The notes under the pieces were generated by a model. The model searched no databases. It saw only the letters and a program-made list of their open reading frames with translations, and was not told the DNA's origin. A stretch of DNA of 64,000 nt from Alisma plantago-aquatica. Its lineage: Eukaryota; Streptophyta; Magnoliopsida; Alismatales; Alismataceae. A program made the translations under genes and the position numbers. The stretch is from assembly GCA_963693085.1 (NCBI GenBank), contig OY856409.1, positions 1,170,056,249-1,170,120,248 on the forward strand. Direction: 5' to 3'. Positions 46,000-59,189 of the stretch are shown piece by piece. Position 1 is the first letter of the stretch, and every line of letters begins with the position of its first letter.

Positions 46000-48505
46000 C
46001 AAAACCTAGAACATATCAAGATGAATTCTCCTCATCACACTCTAATCTCCCATGTTGCCTCTTCAATATTGTGATGTTTGCATAAAACCTTGACCATGGG
46101 TATCTCATGATTTCTATTTCCTAGACCTTCCTATTCACAATTTGTAACAACCCCTCCTCATAGGTAATACCATATGCTAATTATATTTCGATAGTCTACA
46201 AAAACTAGGTTTTTCTTGGGTGACAGTTCCTTAACATTGATATTGAAAGACATCATGCAACTGCGGTATCTCTGGTGGTAGTTGAAATTTATAGGCAACC
46301 TTTCCTATATTATCTACAATACAATAAGGAACTACATATCTAGGGTTCAAGTTACCCTTCTTTCTAAATCTAAGATGACCCCTCAATAGATAAACCTTTT
46401 AAATAACTCCATCACCATCTTTAAACTCTAAAGGTGCATGTTGTTTGCTAACATAACTCTTTTGTCTATGTTGTGCAACCTTTAACTGTTGGTTGATCAC
46501 CTCAATATTTTTCATTGTCCAAGGACTATCTCAGGATCCATTGATTGTTTCTCAATTTTCACATACCAACATTTTGGTGATTTGCATTTTCCATCGTATA
46601 ATGCTTCATAAAGTGCTATCCCTATCACATATTGGTAACTATTGTTGTAGGAAAACTCCATTTTACTACAGTATTGGAAAAGGCTATAATGTCCTATAGG
46701 CTTATGGTGCTTTCCTTGATTTTCTGACAAACTGAACACTTGACAATGAACTCTGCCACATCATGCTTTAGACCTGGACACCAATACAAATACTTCAGTT
46801 CGTACTTCTTGGGTGCATCACATACATCAAGAAATGAGCCTCCTCCAGTACCGTCTCCCTCAGGCTAGAAACATCTGGAACCACAGTCCTTTTGTGGAAG
46901 CAAACCATTCCATCATCTAACTCATGAAAACCATCATGCTTTCTGCTGCCGATTTTTGATCTGATATTATGCATCATAGTATCATTCTTTTAAGCATCTC
47001 TAATCTATCATATTATCATCTGCTCAGCCTACAACTATGCTAACAACCCCACCAACAAGGATACTTCCAGCTACACATTCATTTATTTAAGAAATACTAA
47101 CATGTCCCACTTGTGACATGACATGGCGTGTAATTGTGCTTTGTCTACAAATGATGACAGACATGATTTCCTATGTAGTGCATCCGCCACTACATTTTAT
47201 TTCCCTAGATGATAGTCTATCGTGTAGTGTAGTCTTTGATCAACTCCATCCACCTACTCTGTCTCATGTACACCTACTGCTTTGAGAAGATATACTGAAG
47301 GTTCTTATGGTCTGCGAAAATCTAACACTTCTCCTCATACAGATAGTGACTCCAAAATCTTCAAGGCAAGAACTACATCGTCTAACTTTAGGTCATGAGT
47401 CAGATAGTTCTCCTCATGTTACTTAAGCTATCATGAAGCAAAAGAAATTGCATTCTTGTCTTGCATCAACTTGCATCCCAAGCCATTCTTTGAAGCATCA
47501 TAAAAGACGATGTAGCCTTTCCCTTGCTCTAGCAACACTAACACTAGAGCACTTGTCAACTTCTCTTTTAGAAACTAGAAAGAACGTTGACACTTGTCAT
47601 CCCAGACAAAAAGAACACCTTTACTAGTAAACTTGGATAGGGGTAACACTACGACACTAAAATTCTTAATGAACCTCATGTAGTAGCCAGCCAGATGTAG
47701 GAAGTTTCAGACTTCAGTTGCTATCTTGGGCTGCTCCCACTCCAGCAAAAACTCTACTTATTAGGGTGTACACAAACATCATTAGCAGATATTACATGAC
47801 CTAGAAAAGACACCTCAATCAACTAGAACTACCATTTGTGGAACTTGGCATACAGTCAGTGCTGTGTCAACAACTCTAACGCATGGCAAAGATGCTGCTC
47901 ATACTGCTGACTGTCCCTGAAGTTTATCAAGATATTATCTATGAACACTACCACAAACTGATCCAAATAGAGTTTTAACTCCATGTTCATCATGTCCATA
48001 AATTCTGTCGGTGAATTAGTTAGCCCAAAAAACACATCCAAGAACTCATAATGACCATACCTAGTCCTAAAAGCATTCTTAGGATGTCATCCACCTTGAT
48101 ACTCAACGAGTGATATCCTGACCACAATTATATCTTGGAGAACACTATAACACCTCTTAACTGAGCAAATAGATCATCAATCCTCAACATGGGGTACTTT
48201 TTCTTCACTGTGACCTTGTTCAATTTCTAGTAATATATGCAAAGCCTCATAGAACCATCTTTATTCTTCACAAACAACATGGGAGCACCCCAAGGGGAAG
48301 CTATTGGTCTGATGAAACCTTTCTCTAGAAACTCTTGCAATTGTTTCTTGAACTCCTGCATCTCGATTGGTTCCATCCTATAAGGTGACTGGGGTATAGG
48401 TTGTGTTCCAGGAACTAGATTGATTTCAAAATCAATCTCTATAGGTGGTGAATAATAGGAAAATCATCTAGAAAGACATCCTCAAACTCATCTAGAGGCA
48501 ACTAA
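46000..48505 (-). pseudogene. Degenerate Tekay/Del-like pol
   Basis: The whole stretch aligns, with many stops and shifts, to the intact Tekay-like pol at 12685-15600. In minus order: the region before RT (near 48500-48300), RT with LTNSPTEFMDMMN and FIDNILINF (FIDD changed to FIDN, 48041-47856), RNase H (47640-47150), the integrase zinc region (VPDVSSLRETVLEEAHFLMY, 46977-46795), and the C-terminal region to about 46020. Part of the integrase core is missing: the sequence after the zinc region jumps near 46690 straight to EFSYNNSYQYVIG. Confidence 0.82.
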
Positions 48506-49705
48506 AAGTCTATAAGGGTATACATTAGGATGTTTTAAACATGTGGTGGTACAAGATATCTGATCATTGGTCTATGATAGCAATAATATGTGATCCTACT
48601 TGATGTTGATATAAGATAAATCCTAGAAAAGATGATAGATTAATGTTTCTTTGGATATTTCTAGGGATAATAATGGTTGTATGATAAGATAGTGGCAACA
48701 AATACCTTGTGTTTATCTAGATAAGAGCACCATGATAAGACAAGGAAATGTCATTTTGACCTAATAGCGTAGTATTTTGTTAGAGGAGAAGGGAGTATGA
48801 ATGACTTTAGTATAGGATTTCACAAACCAAAGTAAGTGGTCTATGCCCATAAGTATTTAGTTATAGTTACACTTACTATGTTTGCATGTTCCATACCACT
48901 CCACATGATGTCCATAATTTACTTGATATTATGACCTTGACTTAAGTAATGTAGTTAATATTGGTTATTAAATATTTAGATATTGGTAAATTAGTCTTGA
49001 AGTAATAATATGTTATTTATGTCTCCCAATATGATCGTGGTTTATAAGGTAAGTCCATTAAGAGTTATTCTTTAAGATTTCATGATAAGTATATGTCAGT
49101 CTCAACATATTTACATGATTCTTAAATAAGACTATCCCAATTTATGCGATCCAATGTTCTAAGATATTAAGAAGAGACATGTTAATAATATTACCAGAAT
49201 GATGAAGGTCTAAGTATTAAATATACAATACTATTATAAGGTTTGAGTGCATCAAGTATCCAAGATAAGATTATTCTATTAAGATTTAAGCTAATGGTAA
49301 GATCATGAGGTAAGAATGCAGTAAGATTCATAAAAAATCAGATTTATTGAGATGAAATAAGATTATTGAGTTTAACCTAGGCCCTAGTGTAGGTCAACTC
49401 GATAGACATGGTACAAGTCCTTACTGAAAGTCGCAAGACCCAGGTATGAGAGAAAAGGCCTCTAGAGAAAGATAAATAGAAAGAAAGAATTAAGAGTAAA
49501 GAAGTAGTCATTTATGTTTAAGATTTTCCTTTAGATTTTCATGTTGTTTGATAGTTTGGTAAGGTTGTTAGACGTAGTAGTCATGAGAAGGCCATACTTT
49601 ATAGGTACCCACGAGACTCTAAGGTAATCATCAAGAGTTAGTATATGTAAGTTATGAAAAACCCTAAGTTGGTTATCCTCCTATAGTGTAGCCGAATTAC
49701 AAGGA
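48506..49705 (+). other. Unassigned, LTR-like AT-rich sequence
   Basis: No gene. GTAAGTGGTCTATGCCCAT at about 48830 resembles GTAAGTGGTCCATGTCCAT at about 61930 in the right-hand gypsy LTR, so part of it may be an older LTR or internal sequence of a related + strand element. Confidence 0.3.
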
Positions 49706-49732
49706 CAAAATTCACAAAAAGATGGGTAGTAT
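49706..49732 (+). promoter_or_regulatory. Polypurine-tract-like sequence before the LTR
   Basis: AAGGACAAAATTCACAAAAA followed by GATGGGTAG lies directly before TGTCACACCC. The same order (a GGACGAAAT-like stretch, purines, LTR) is seen before the Tekay-like 3' LTR at 12636-12660. Confidence 0.5.
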
Positions 49733-50562
49733 TGTCACACCCATATTTTTGGGACTATCAAATACATGATTAAGTTAATGATGAAATCAATATATGATAG
49801 ATTTATGGTCACAATAAGGTTTCATCTGATATCACGATATTTAATTTAATGATATGAGGAGACAACCAAAGTAGAATATTAAAGGAAAGGCTATGAATCT
49901 AGTTAACATTTTAAGCCCTAGACCTAGTTATGATCTTAATTTTAGGAAGAAATGTAACATTGATTAAATGTATCATAAAGAAGCTTTAATTAAGGAAGTA
50001 TGTCAGTTCACACTTTGATTTTTGTAATTGAGAATAGGATCAATCTTTTGGACCCATTGCAAGACCAAGGAATGAACCAGGTGCTCTAGAAACAATTTCA
50101 AGACCATTCGGGAAAATCATAGTTTACATATGGGCCTTGGAGTACAAATTTGGGGATTGAGTGTTTCATGCTCATGATAAATATTCAAGATATTTTAGTA
50201 TATGAGGGATTAAAATGTAAGATTATCAGTGAAGTTTTGGATGATCGAGAGACCAAGGTAATTAATTTAGTATTTATCCTATATTTATTTAAACGACATA
50301 TGTGGAGTGTCTATCTAGCTAGTTTGGACCTAATATCATTCTCAAATAAAGATGATGACAATGTAGTATTTATCCCAGAATTTGGAACCAAACAGAGCTA
50401 TTAGGTGAACTATATAATTATTTATTTTAATTGGACTTTTATAAAAAAGAAAAGAAAATAAAAAAGGGGGCACGGACTGGAGAGCCACAACCCTTGTTTT
50501 ATAGGGTCGAAGAAGTGTCCAAAAAGGTTGGATACTTACATGTGATTTAGAGGGTTATATGG

Positions 50563-50570
50563 CTATAAAA
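50563..50570 (+). promoter_or_regulatory. TATA box of the + strand gypsy LTR
   Basis: CTATAAAAGCCCC, followed after 40-60 bases by GA-rich leader (GAGAGAGAGAGGAG). It is the best promoter candidate on this strand. Confidence 0.6.
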
Positions 50571-50822
50571 GCCCCAATTTATGATGTAGTAGGTTAGACG
50601 ATGCTAAAATTATGGTTTGGACAAGAGACCCTGAGAGAGAGAGAGGAGTAGATTAGGGAAGAGGAGTGTATGGAGTCACATATGGAGGAGAGGTTAGGGA
50701 TTCTTGATCTCAGCCATTGAGACCATGGTGTTTGTGCCACCCTAGTCGGCAAAGTAAAGACGAAGCTTTTAGAAGTCTCCTATAGAACAAAGTCAACCTC
50801 CACGCCGAGAACAAGGTCGCTA

Positions 50823-50830
50823 GAGGCAAC
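50823..50830. repeat. Target site duplication GAGGCAAC, left copy (hAT)
   Basis: Eight bases before the terminal repeat; identical copy at 60806-60813. Eight bases is the hAT duplication length. Confidence 0.93.
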
Positions 50831-51675
50831 TAGGGCTGTACATTTCTCGGGCTAGACCGATGGACCAGACCGACTATTTGGTCCGGTTTGGTCCGATCTT
50901 GGACCGACTTGAATTTCAGTCTGATCCTCGGTCCGCTATTTATCTTAAATACGGTCCTTGCTTTGGTTCAATTTAAAGCCGATAGAAACCATTCAAGACT
51001 GGTTGGAACAAATAACATAAAAAATGTCTTTATATATTAATGAAATTCAATAGTTGTGAAGGATTGTGGGGATGCATTGAACATTATTAATGAATCTAGA
51101 ATTTATCAAAATGTATATTAATATTTTGGTCTATACACTGATATCATTATGTTGATAAACATCAATTAAATAACTATTTCACTTATGCATGTACTGAGTA
51201 GCTGCTAAATAAGTTTGAATATTGCATTACATTATGGAGACAAAAAACTTAAAGGACGTTGCACATTGAATTAAATTGTGAATAAGTAAATATATTATGT
51301 ATTAAATATTACATATATCTAATTTATAATTATTTCAAGTGTTAGTTTTTTATGTTCTAAAAATTATGACAGTTAGTCTCGATTGTCTTATTATGTGTAA
51401 ATATTGTATTAGTAATGTTCCTAATATTCTTATGATAGTTTACTCTCTCAAGTTATAAGAATTGAATTGTGTAACTTGATTTTTATTACCAAACTCAAAT
51501 GGATTATTAGTTCTTTAATAATTTTATATCATAATTCTTTCATACTTTATAATTAAGAGTATATGAATATTGATTATCCAGTCTGATCTCGGTCCGGTCC
51601 TGGTCTGGTCCTTCATTTTTCCAGTCTGGTCTTAGATCAGACCAGATCTTACTCGGTTCGGTCCTAGGTCCATGA

Positions 51676-51680
51676 ATTTC
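51676..51680. repeat. Target site duplication ATTTC, left copy (copia-Z)
   Basis: Directly before TGTTGGG; identical to 60730-60734. Confidence 0.93.
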
Positions 51681-52236
51681 TGTTGGGTTTTAGGGGAGGC
51701 AGAGAAGGCAACGGAAACAAAAAATTTCTCCCCCAAACCCGGAACAAGGAATCACGTCAACGTCTATATAATAGGAAAGGATGGTTTGTGGAATCATACC
51801 TTGTCCCGAGGATTTCTCGGCGACAATACCTCGCGCCTTGCACGGTCTTCAACTCCGGTCTTGGACGGTGTATGTGCAGCTCCTGGTCGCACTGGGACTA
51901 ACGACTCCTCCTCTCACCAGACTGTCAGGATTGACAGTTGTCCTCCTGAGCGGCAGAAACCTCCCTCCTCTGAAGTAGTCCACACAGACCACCTGGAACT
52001 CCACACTCCTTGTCCCACAAGGAAGTGGAAGGAGTCGCACCCTCCTGTTGACGTACTAGTCACCAACACACTCTCCTACCTCCAGTTGCAACTACAGTTG
52101 TCCTTCCCTTGCTGCACCTCCCTTTGCGGGAAGCACTTGCTTGGGCTCTCTCTCGGTTACCAAAACCAGAGAGAACGACAACTTTGCAGAGCAACTAGTT
52201 GCACTGAGTTTTTCTTTGAGAAGCCTCCAATACCCC

Positions 52237-52248
52237 TATATATATATA
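52237..52248 (-). promoter_or_regulatory. TATA box of copia-Z 3' LTR
   Basis: CCTATATATATATAGG, about 100 bases downstream of the palindromic array. Confidence 0.55.
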
Positions 52249-52350
52249 GGAGGGTCATGGGACATGGTTCTCCATCCCGGGCAATGCGGGACTAAAAGCA
52301 GGAGTAGAAGGGTTTGAGATTTTCCACAAAAGCAACCAACTCGCAACCTG

Positions 52351-52718
52351 AACCGATCGGTTCACAAGTGAACCGGTTGGTTGGAACACCAACCGATCGG
52401 TTGGGACCCATGAGCCGATCAGTTCACTTCTGAACCGATCGGTTTGTGGTCCTGATCAGTTCCCGATTGACTTTCCTTCTTTTGTTTCTAATTGGTATCA
52501 AATACCAATCCTTGTTCCAATCAAATTGGGCAAGTGAAACGCAAGGAAACTTCTCACCGACCTGACTTTCCCAACTTGCTCAGTTGCACCAGTTGAATCG
52601 GTCGTTTCAACACTTAAACCGATCGTTTCACTCTGACCATGAGCCGATCGACTAAACACTTGAGCCGACCGGTTCAGCAACCTGAGCCGACCGGTTCAAC
52701 ACTTGAGCCGATCGGTTG
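52351..52718. repeat. AACCGATCGGTT palindromic array (3' LTR)
   Basis: More than ten copies of a palindromic core (CCGATCGG, with CCGGTCGG, CCGACCGG and similar variants) spaced 20-22 bases at its ends, with a 120-base gap. It lies in U3 upstream of the TATA box. It has one unit more than the array in the other LTR. Confidence 0.88.
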
Positions 52719-53903
52719 GGAGTGCAGGTTGTGCAGAATTAGTCAATTGCGATTTCAATCAATCCGATACTCCAATCAATGCGTCCAACACCTTGAACCA
52801 TATGATATTGAGCTATCGACTGATTGAGTGTTTAATTGAACTACTAAACTCCTTTAGTAATCAATGTAAACACTACTTTGTGGACAAAACTCCTCTTCCA
52901 GGTTAAATCCTATGTGTGTGACCCTGCAGGTTCATTTCACGTTGGCAGTGAAAGTCCATAACACTTATGACTTCACAAGCAAAGAGCGGTGCCTAGTCAC
53001 ACATCAGTGCTACCCAAGTGAAAGTAGAAAGTTGGAGAACAACTTTCAATCCTACAATCCATGAATGGTGTTATAGCGAGTGTATAATTCCTTTGTTACT
53101 GATATCCCGAATGAACTCGAGGCATGGAACAGTCATCCTGTCAACGTTCATTCACTTTCTTGATCTCAAAGTAGATTGAAGGAGATATGTATGACATCAA
53201 TATCACATACTGATTCACACATGCATGCACACGCCTATCTCAATCCTACTCATCAAGTGGCCATGGATATCAAACTCCCTTAGGAGGGACAAATCTCATA
53301 TCTATCACTCACCCCTCAAAAGCCCCATGTGTCAAAGCCACCCAATCATCACCTTTATAACAACCCATGTTTCAGGACTACGTTTGATGATGTAAAAGTG
53401 TGCCCAACGACATGTGTTGAGTGTAGTGATTTCAGGTCAAAGAATCACACTCACCACCATCACTGTGAGTACTGACTGTGACTACCATCTCATGGTTCCA
53501 TGTGTCAAACTCACAATGGGTCTGTCCGGTACACTTGTTCTCTAACAAGTACCTATGTGTTTGGTTTGATATCTCTATATCATGACTAATGAGATTCTAT
53601 CATCAACCAACACCACAATCTAGTCTTGTGTGTCATAGTTGTCTATCTACCTTCCACTATGACATCTGACTAGGGATAAAACAAGAATGTACAAACTCTT
53701 AGCATCCGTATGATCTCATCGTTCAAGGCATGAACCTGAAGGCATACGTCACTGTCATTCTCTAGACATTCATTCTGTTCTATCACTATCTCATATGACT
53801 GAACAATAAAGAATTGGAAGCTTGCCTTTGTTGTTTGTCAAATCAATCTTAATGTATCCCACAAATCATCCCATGATTGGCTCTCAGGGCATACATACTA
53901 ACA

Positions 53904-53916
53904 GACTCCCACTTTC
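53904..53916 (-). promoter_or_regulatory. copia-Z polypurine tract
   Basis: AAAGTGGGAGTC on the minus strand immediately before the 3' LTR. Confidence 0.75.
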
Positions 53917-56900
53917 ACTGCAAGCCAATCACCCTTAAATCATATTCATAGTGATCTTCAAACATGTCCCACATGTTCCTGTGCTCTAGTGCCAACATAG
54001 TGAGTAATGGCAACACCTTGCCAAAGTCAGTATAAATTGCATGTATCTCATCTATTCGCTGTACGCCACACGTATGAGATGGAGGTGCCGTAATATGCGA
54101 TCTAGTATTACTTTGCTAACCTTTAGCCACATTGCATGATCAAGGATTCCATACTTGTCATCAATGAGAGGAATATAAGTTCATCTCATGAACTTCTATA
54201 TCCATATAATATCCACTGCTGTTCTCTAACGCATAGATACTCGACATTTCCTTTTAAATGGTTTTATTGGAACACTTCCAGTCATCAACAAACCTTCACT
54301 TTTATATATCCTATATATATTTTGCGATTAATTTTCTATCCTTTCGGAAGTTCGCATCAATGTAACTCTTTACATTGAACTCTTCCTTATCTCCATAGAA
54401 CTATTACTTCCCAAGTACTTATCAAGTTCTCATGGTATTCCAGTAACCCTTACTGGAAGTAGACAGACATCCACTTGTCATGTCCCACATACAAGTTATC
54501 AGGATGAGTACATCATATTGTTATGTCACACATACAAAATGATGATTGCATTTTATTCTTGCCATGTCATACATGCAAGATAATGGGATGATTACATACA
54601 TGATAGATCATATCTATTCTTAGTGTTCATATTCTTCATAAGAATTGGACACTTTGGCCTTGGGATACTAACTCCATGTAACATGGACAAGTTTTCTCCC
54701 ACTGAATCTATGCATACTGAACACTTCAGTACATATTGCCAATGTATGTTCTCTCTTTTCAGGTCAAGAGATTTTTCGAGAACTATATCTATAGATCTCT
54801 ATTCCTATCACATAGGAAACATCTCTATCTTCCTTAAAGATAATTTCCACTTTTGGATTTCCATTCTAGAACATTTCCATTTCACATCAACATGTGGAAT
54901 GTGAACACGCTCCCACTAAATCACAGATCCCTTCTTTATCTTTGACATATCAGTCAAACCCTTTGACTATATCATCAAAGTAAAGATCCAATTCTGAGTT
55001 GCTTGTACTCAATCAATCACATTGATTGGTCCATTGTAACTTATAGACTTCATTTTGCATTAGTGGATTCATAAACCTTATAGGTTGTGTCACGTACACA
55101 TCCTTGTTTTATTCCTCATAGGAATGCAATTTTAGTATCCATATGCCAAATGTCTTAGTCATTAAGTTGCAATCAACAAGCATCATCCTTCGCAAAATGT
55201 TATCCATGTATCTTAACACTTAAGACTCATTTGCACTTATGAATTTCATCCAATGAGTGCTACCATCAAGGTCATACCTTATGGTTCACATGGAAATCAT
55301 TTAGGATGTAATGATCATAAATCATAACCCAAAATTTGGTTCCTCATATTCATCTAGATAGTTGACTCATCACATGAACAACTCACCACATAGATAATTG
55401 AGGTGTATCTGTTAAGGATATAAGAACTCACAACCCTTGTGATTCTTAATTTCCTTTATTAGTGTGGGGTATTCTTTTATTAAGAAAGAATTCACTTATT
55501 CGATAATCATTCTCTAACTCCTTAGAGTATGATTCCTTCTTGATTTAGACATCACCATGCCTTAATCATTACTTCACTATGATACATTATCATAATCACT
55601 CGTAAGGATCTCAAACATTTGGTCCAAGTATTTCATTCATTGATCTCATCAAGAATTAACACTTTACCAAATTTGCACTTCATCTATGATAATCTTGAAC
55701 ACTTCAAGATATTGATATTGGTATTTCACTAAATACCGTATGAAGTATTAGCACTTACTCCAATAGGTATGTAAATACATCACATGTATTATACCTAATT
55801 GGATGATCATTCTCCCACTACCATTAGTGAAGATTGATTAATCATGTCCAAGATATTCATGTCTCTTAATGGTTTTCTAACCAAAAGAGTCTAGATTTAT
55901 CCATCATATGGAAACTAGAAATGAATTTCTTATGATTTATGCTAATTTAATTGTTTGAGTTATCAATAACTTTAGGTATCATTTTATCTTATGCATACCA
56001 TGTATCACAAGATAAACAAGGAATTGCCACAAAGATCATATCTTTAAGATTGAAACATCAATTTTATTAATTGCCATCATTGTCATACAATATGCAAAAA
56101 TAAAGTGTTTCTATCTATTGGCAATGTATGAAATAGCAGTTCTCAACTCTATTTCATTCCCTTTAGGATGAAATAAACTGAAAAATACTCCTATCTATGG
56201 CAGCAACACTTGCTCCAATGATGGGTACTTCTTTCTTGGTCCTTTCACAAAGGCCATCACTTATTTGCGGATCTTGCATATCATATATGATAGATCCATA
56301 TCTTGGTATCATATACCTTAGATAAAGAAGCAGTTCATTTCATGATACCTTAGGTGGAGATCTCCATCCCCTCCTTCATCTTCTTTTGTTCTTCCAGTTA
56401 TAGGGGTCAATCCCTCATACACCCTTTCCCCATGTGCCTTGAGGCTGAAGACAGCTTGGACTGCTGGCTAGCATCAGAACACTTCTTTGCTTTGCCCTTG
56501 TCCTTGCCCTTAAGAATTACCTTTTCTTTGATCACATCAAAGATTATGGTTTGTCTTTTTTCATCTTTGCCTCTACTATCCTCAACATATCCAACAACTC
56601 TGTCAACGCTTGTCAAAGCTGTTCATGTTGTAGCTTATCATGAATTGTATGATCATCGAAAAATTTGCAGTATCATACCAATATCCAACTCTTGGCTCAG
56701 AGGGAATCCTTCTTAGTGAGGTTTTCCACATACCCAATCACATTGAGTGTGTGAATACCTTACTGGATCTCCTTTTGTCATGACATACTAGGACAATATC
56801 TTGGAAACATCATATGTCTCATGTTGTCTCTGCAACTCATAGTTCAGAGAACACAACATCAAGCACTCCTCATCAATGTCATCCTCAGTATGCTTCCATA

Positions 56901-57100
56901 AGCATACTTTCAGCCATTGATGTGGTGGGATCGAGTTCATCTGGTTCTGGTATAACTAGGACTTAGAGCTTTCGCTCTTTGATTGAGAACACTTCTCATC
57001 ATCCTAACCAGTCATGGAAATATTCCCATTTAATTTGTTGGTCTCAAAGACTGATCACAAATAAAGTGATTTGTTGATTAACCATTTATTTTAACAAAAG
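53917..57100 (-). pseudogene. copia-Z gag-pol ruins
   Basis: Collinear with copia-Y coding sequence but broken every few codons. Near 55050-55110 the minus strand still reads DVYVTQPIRF.NP and EVYKLQ, matching DVYMTQPYGFINP and KVCKLQ of copia-Y. The YVDD region near 54880-54900 is reduced to HVDV. A basic gag-like stretch (KGKDKGKAKK) lies at 56407-56616. No catalytic site is complete. It cannot make any element protein. Confidence 0.78.
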
Positions 57101-58508
57101 GAAATATATGCAATTTTAGTCCAAAACTCTTTTTGACTTGTTTGACTGATTTGAAAAGTTGACGATAAAACTAGGCCTTTAATTAATTATCGCTCCCACT
57201 ATTTTAATTCCAATTGATAGCCCTCACCATCAATTCAGAAGATTGTAGCGTACAACCTTCTAGTGGGCAAGATCCTGAAATCCTCTAAGTCATGGACCAG
57301 CTAGGGCTGTCACCCACAACATAGATCTCTCAGGTAGGAAACTTTTGCCAATTGCATCATATGCAACTCTTGATAAGATGTCATATGCAACTCCTTGCCA
57401 TGATCATCTCCATGCCTCAAGGTGCTAGATCCTATCTAGGTCACCTTGTTAAGTCCGACCCAAAGCAAACACAATGAACATGCACCCTACTAGGGCAGAC
57501 CCACACATTCATCCTTCACGCTTCCACGAGATAGATGGTGCACCACGCTAGGGCGTGCCCACACTTGGTTGATCAAGATTTTCACGTGTGTCGCATTTGG
57601 AAGGCATCTAAAACATAATATTTAATGAGGGATTTGGTTTTTATATACATATACATATCAAATCACCACAATACATAGTACGTATCATATACATGCTATA
57701 TCCCACAAAACATGCATAAACGATAAAAGCGATGATTATGGCCATCCTAATGTGATTCCTCGAGCCAAGAGGAATCATGGTCATCTAGGTCAACATCACA
57801 TGCAACCTGTACAAGATGAACTATGTGCCTTGCCATCCGAGTAGATCAACTCATCACATGAATGATCTGTTCTCTTTAGCCGATCGTCTGGGTGCCACCA
57901 GCCGATCGGTTGGCTCCTCCAACCGATCGGTTTGCCTGGTCATCGTGCATCTCATCATGTCCGCCACCCGGTCGTATCGCTCCTCGATCGGTCATCAACC
58001 GATTGGTTCACTCCTTGAACCGACCGTCTGGAACGTCAACCGATCGCTTCATGCCTTGAACCGATCATTTCAGCTGTTCTCTTGATGTCCGCTGGTCTTC
58101 GACATAACAGGAAATAAAATCTATCCTATTATTACATTGCTTAAAAGAAGAAACCCCGAATTACATTCGGGGGGAGCAAAGGTAGGAAAGAATCTTGAAT
58201 TATTTCGAGTTACATCACGAATAAGAGAGGGAAGATCGGTGCGCAAACCGAGATGCAAGCAACCACAAAAAACCACACACAGATAGGGGTTTATAGGCCA
58301 TAATCATGCTACACACATCCACCACAAAACTCATTTAAGGGCGACGCGTATCGAGTGCATTAATAATACATATCATATATGTAATTGGGATTTGTGGATT
58401 TAGGATTGGACATGCATAAAGCCAATATTATTCACATCGTATGCAATAAATTAAGGTGACAAACCAAAATCGATCATATCGATATTCCTAAAATATAGAG
58501 CAGTTGAC
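57101..58508. other. copia-Z leader, non-coding
   Basis: Untranslated leader between gag and primer site. It contains a second group of CCGATCGG-type palindromes at about 57876-58075 (for example AGCCGATCGGTTGG and CAACCGATCGGTTTG), outside the LTR. Confidence 0.65.
57876..58075. repeat. CCGATCGG palindromes in copia-Z leader
   Basis: About nine copies or variants of the palindromic core with spacings of about 20 bases in places. The copia-Y leader has decayed counterparts at 42690-42900. Confidence 0.75.
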
Positions 58509-58509
58509 G

Positions 58510-58523
58510 TGGCTCTGATACCA
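58510..58523 (-). promoter_or_regulatory. copia-Z primer-binding site, initiator tRNA-Met
   Basis: TGGTATCAGAGCCA on the minus strand, one base from the LTR end; matches the complement of 14 bases of initiator tRNA-Met. Confidence 0.93.
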
Positions 58524-59077
58524 CTGTTGGGTTTTAGGGGAGGCAGAGAAGGCAGCGGAAACAAAAATTTTCTCCCCCAAACCCGGAACAAGGAAACGCG
58601 TCAACGTCTATATAATAGGAACAGATGGTTTGTGGAATCATACCTTGTCCCGAGGCTTGCTTGGCGACAATACCTCGCTCCTTGCGCGGTCTTCAACTCC
58701 GGTCTTGGACGGTGTCTGTGCAGCTCCTGGTCGCACCGGAACTGACAACTCCTCCTCTCACCGGACTGTCGGGATTGACAGTTGTCCTCCTGAGAGGCAG
58801 AAACCTCCCGCCTATGAAGTAGTCCACACGGACCACCTAGAACTCCACACTCCTTGTCCCACAAGGAAGTGGAAGGAGTCACACCCTCCTGTTGATGTAC
58901 TAGTCGCCAACACACTCTCCTGCCTCCAGTTGCAACTGCAGTTTTCCTTCCCTTGCTGCACCTCCCTTTGCGGGAAGCACTTGCTCGGGCTCTCTCTCGA
59001 TTACCAAAACCAGAGAGAACAACAACTTTGCAGAGCAACTGGTTGCACTGAGTTGTTCTTTGAGAGGCCCATACCCC

Positions 59078-59088
59078 TATATATATAG
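59078..59088 (-). promoter_or_regulatory. TATA box of copia-Z 5' LTR
   Basis: CCTATATATATAGG, the expected promoter for the full-length transcript. Confidence 0.6.
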
Positions 59089-59189
59089 GAGGGTGATGGG
59101 ACAAGGTTCTCCATCCCGGGCAATGCGGGACTAAAAGCAGGAGTAGAAGGGTTCGAGATTTTCCACAAAAGCAACCAACTCACAACCTG

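Larger units (their letters stand above)
51681..53903 (-). repeat. copia-Z 3' LTR, 2223 bp
   Basis: Direct repeat of 58525-60729, with identical ends TGTTGGGTTTTAGGGG and CATACATACTAACA. In minus order: U3 of about 1.65 kb with the AACCGATCGGTT array close to the TATA box (52237-52248), then R/U5. An open frame at 51672-52295 on the other strand runs across the R/U5 region and is mirrored in the other LTR; it has no recognisable domain and I do not call it a gene. The two LTRs differ more near the R/U5 end than in the outer U3. Confidence 0.93.

Noticed and set aside
51672..52295. A 207-codon + strand open frame, partly mirrored at 58630-59088
   Set aside because: It starts outside and runs into the R/U5 region of the copia-Z LTR, antisense to the element, with no recognisable domain. 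Presence in the second LTR follows from the LTR being duplicated.
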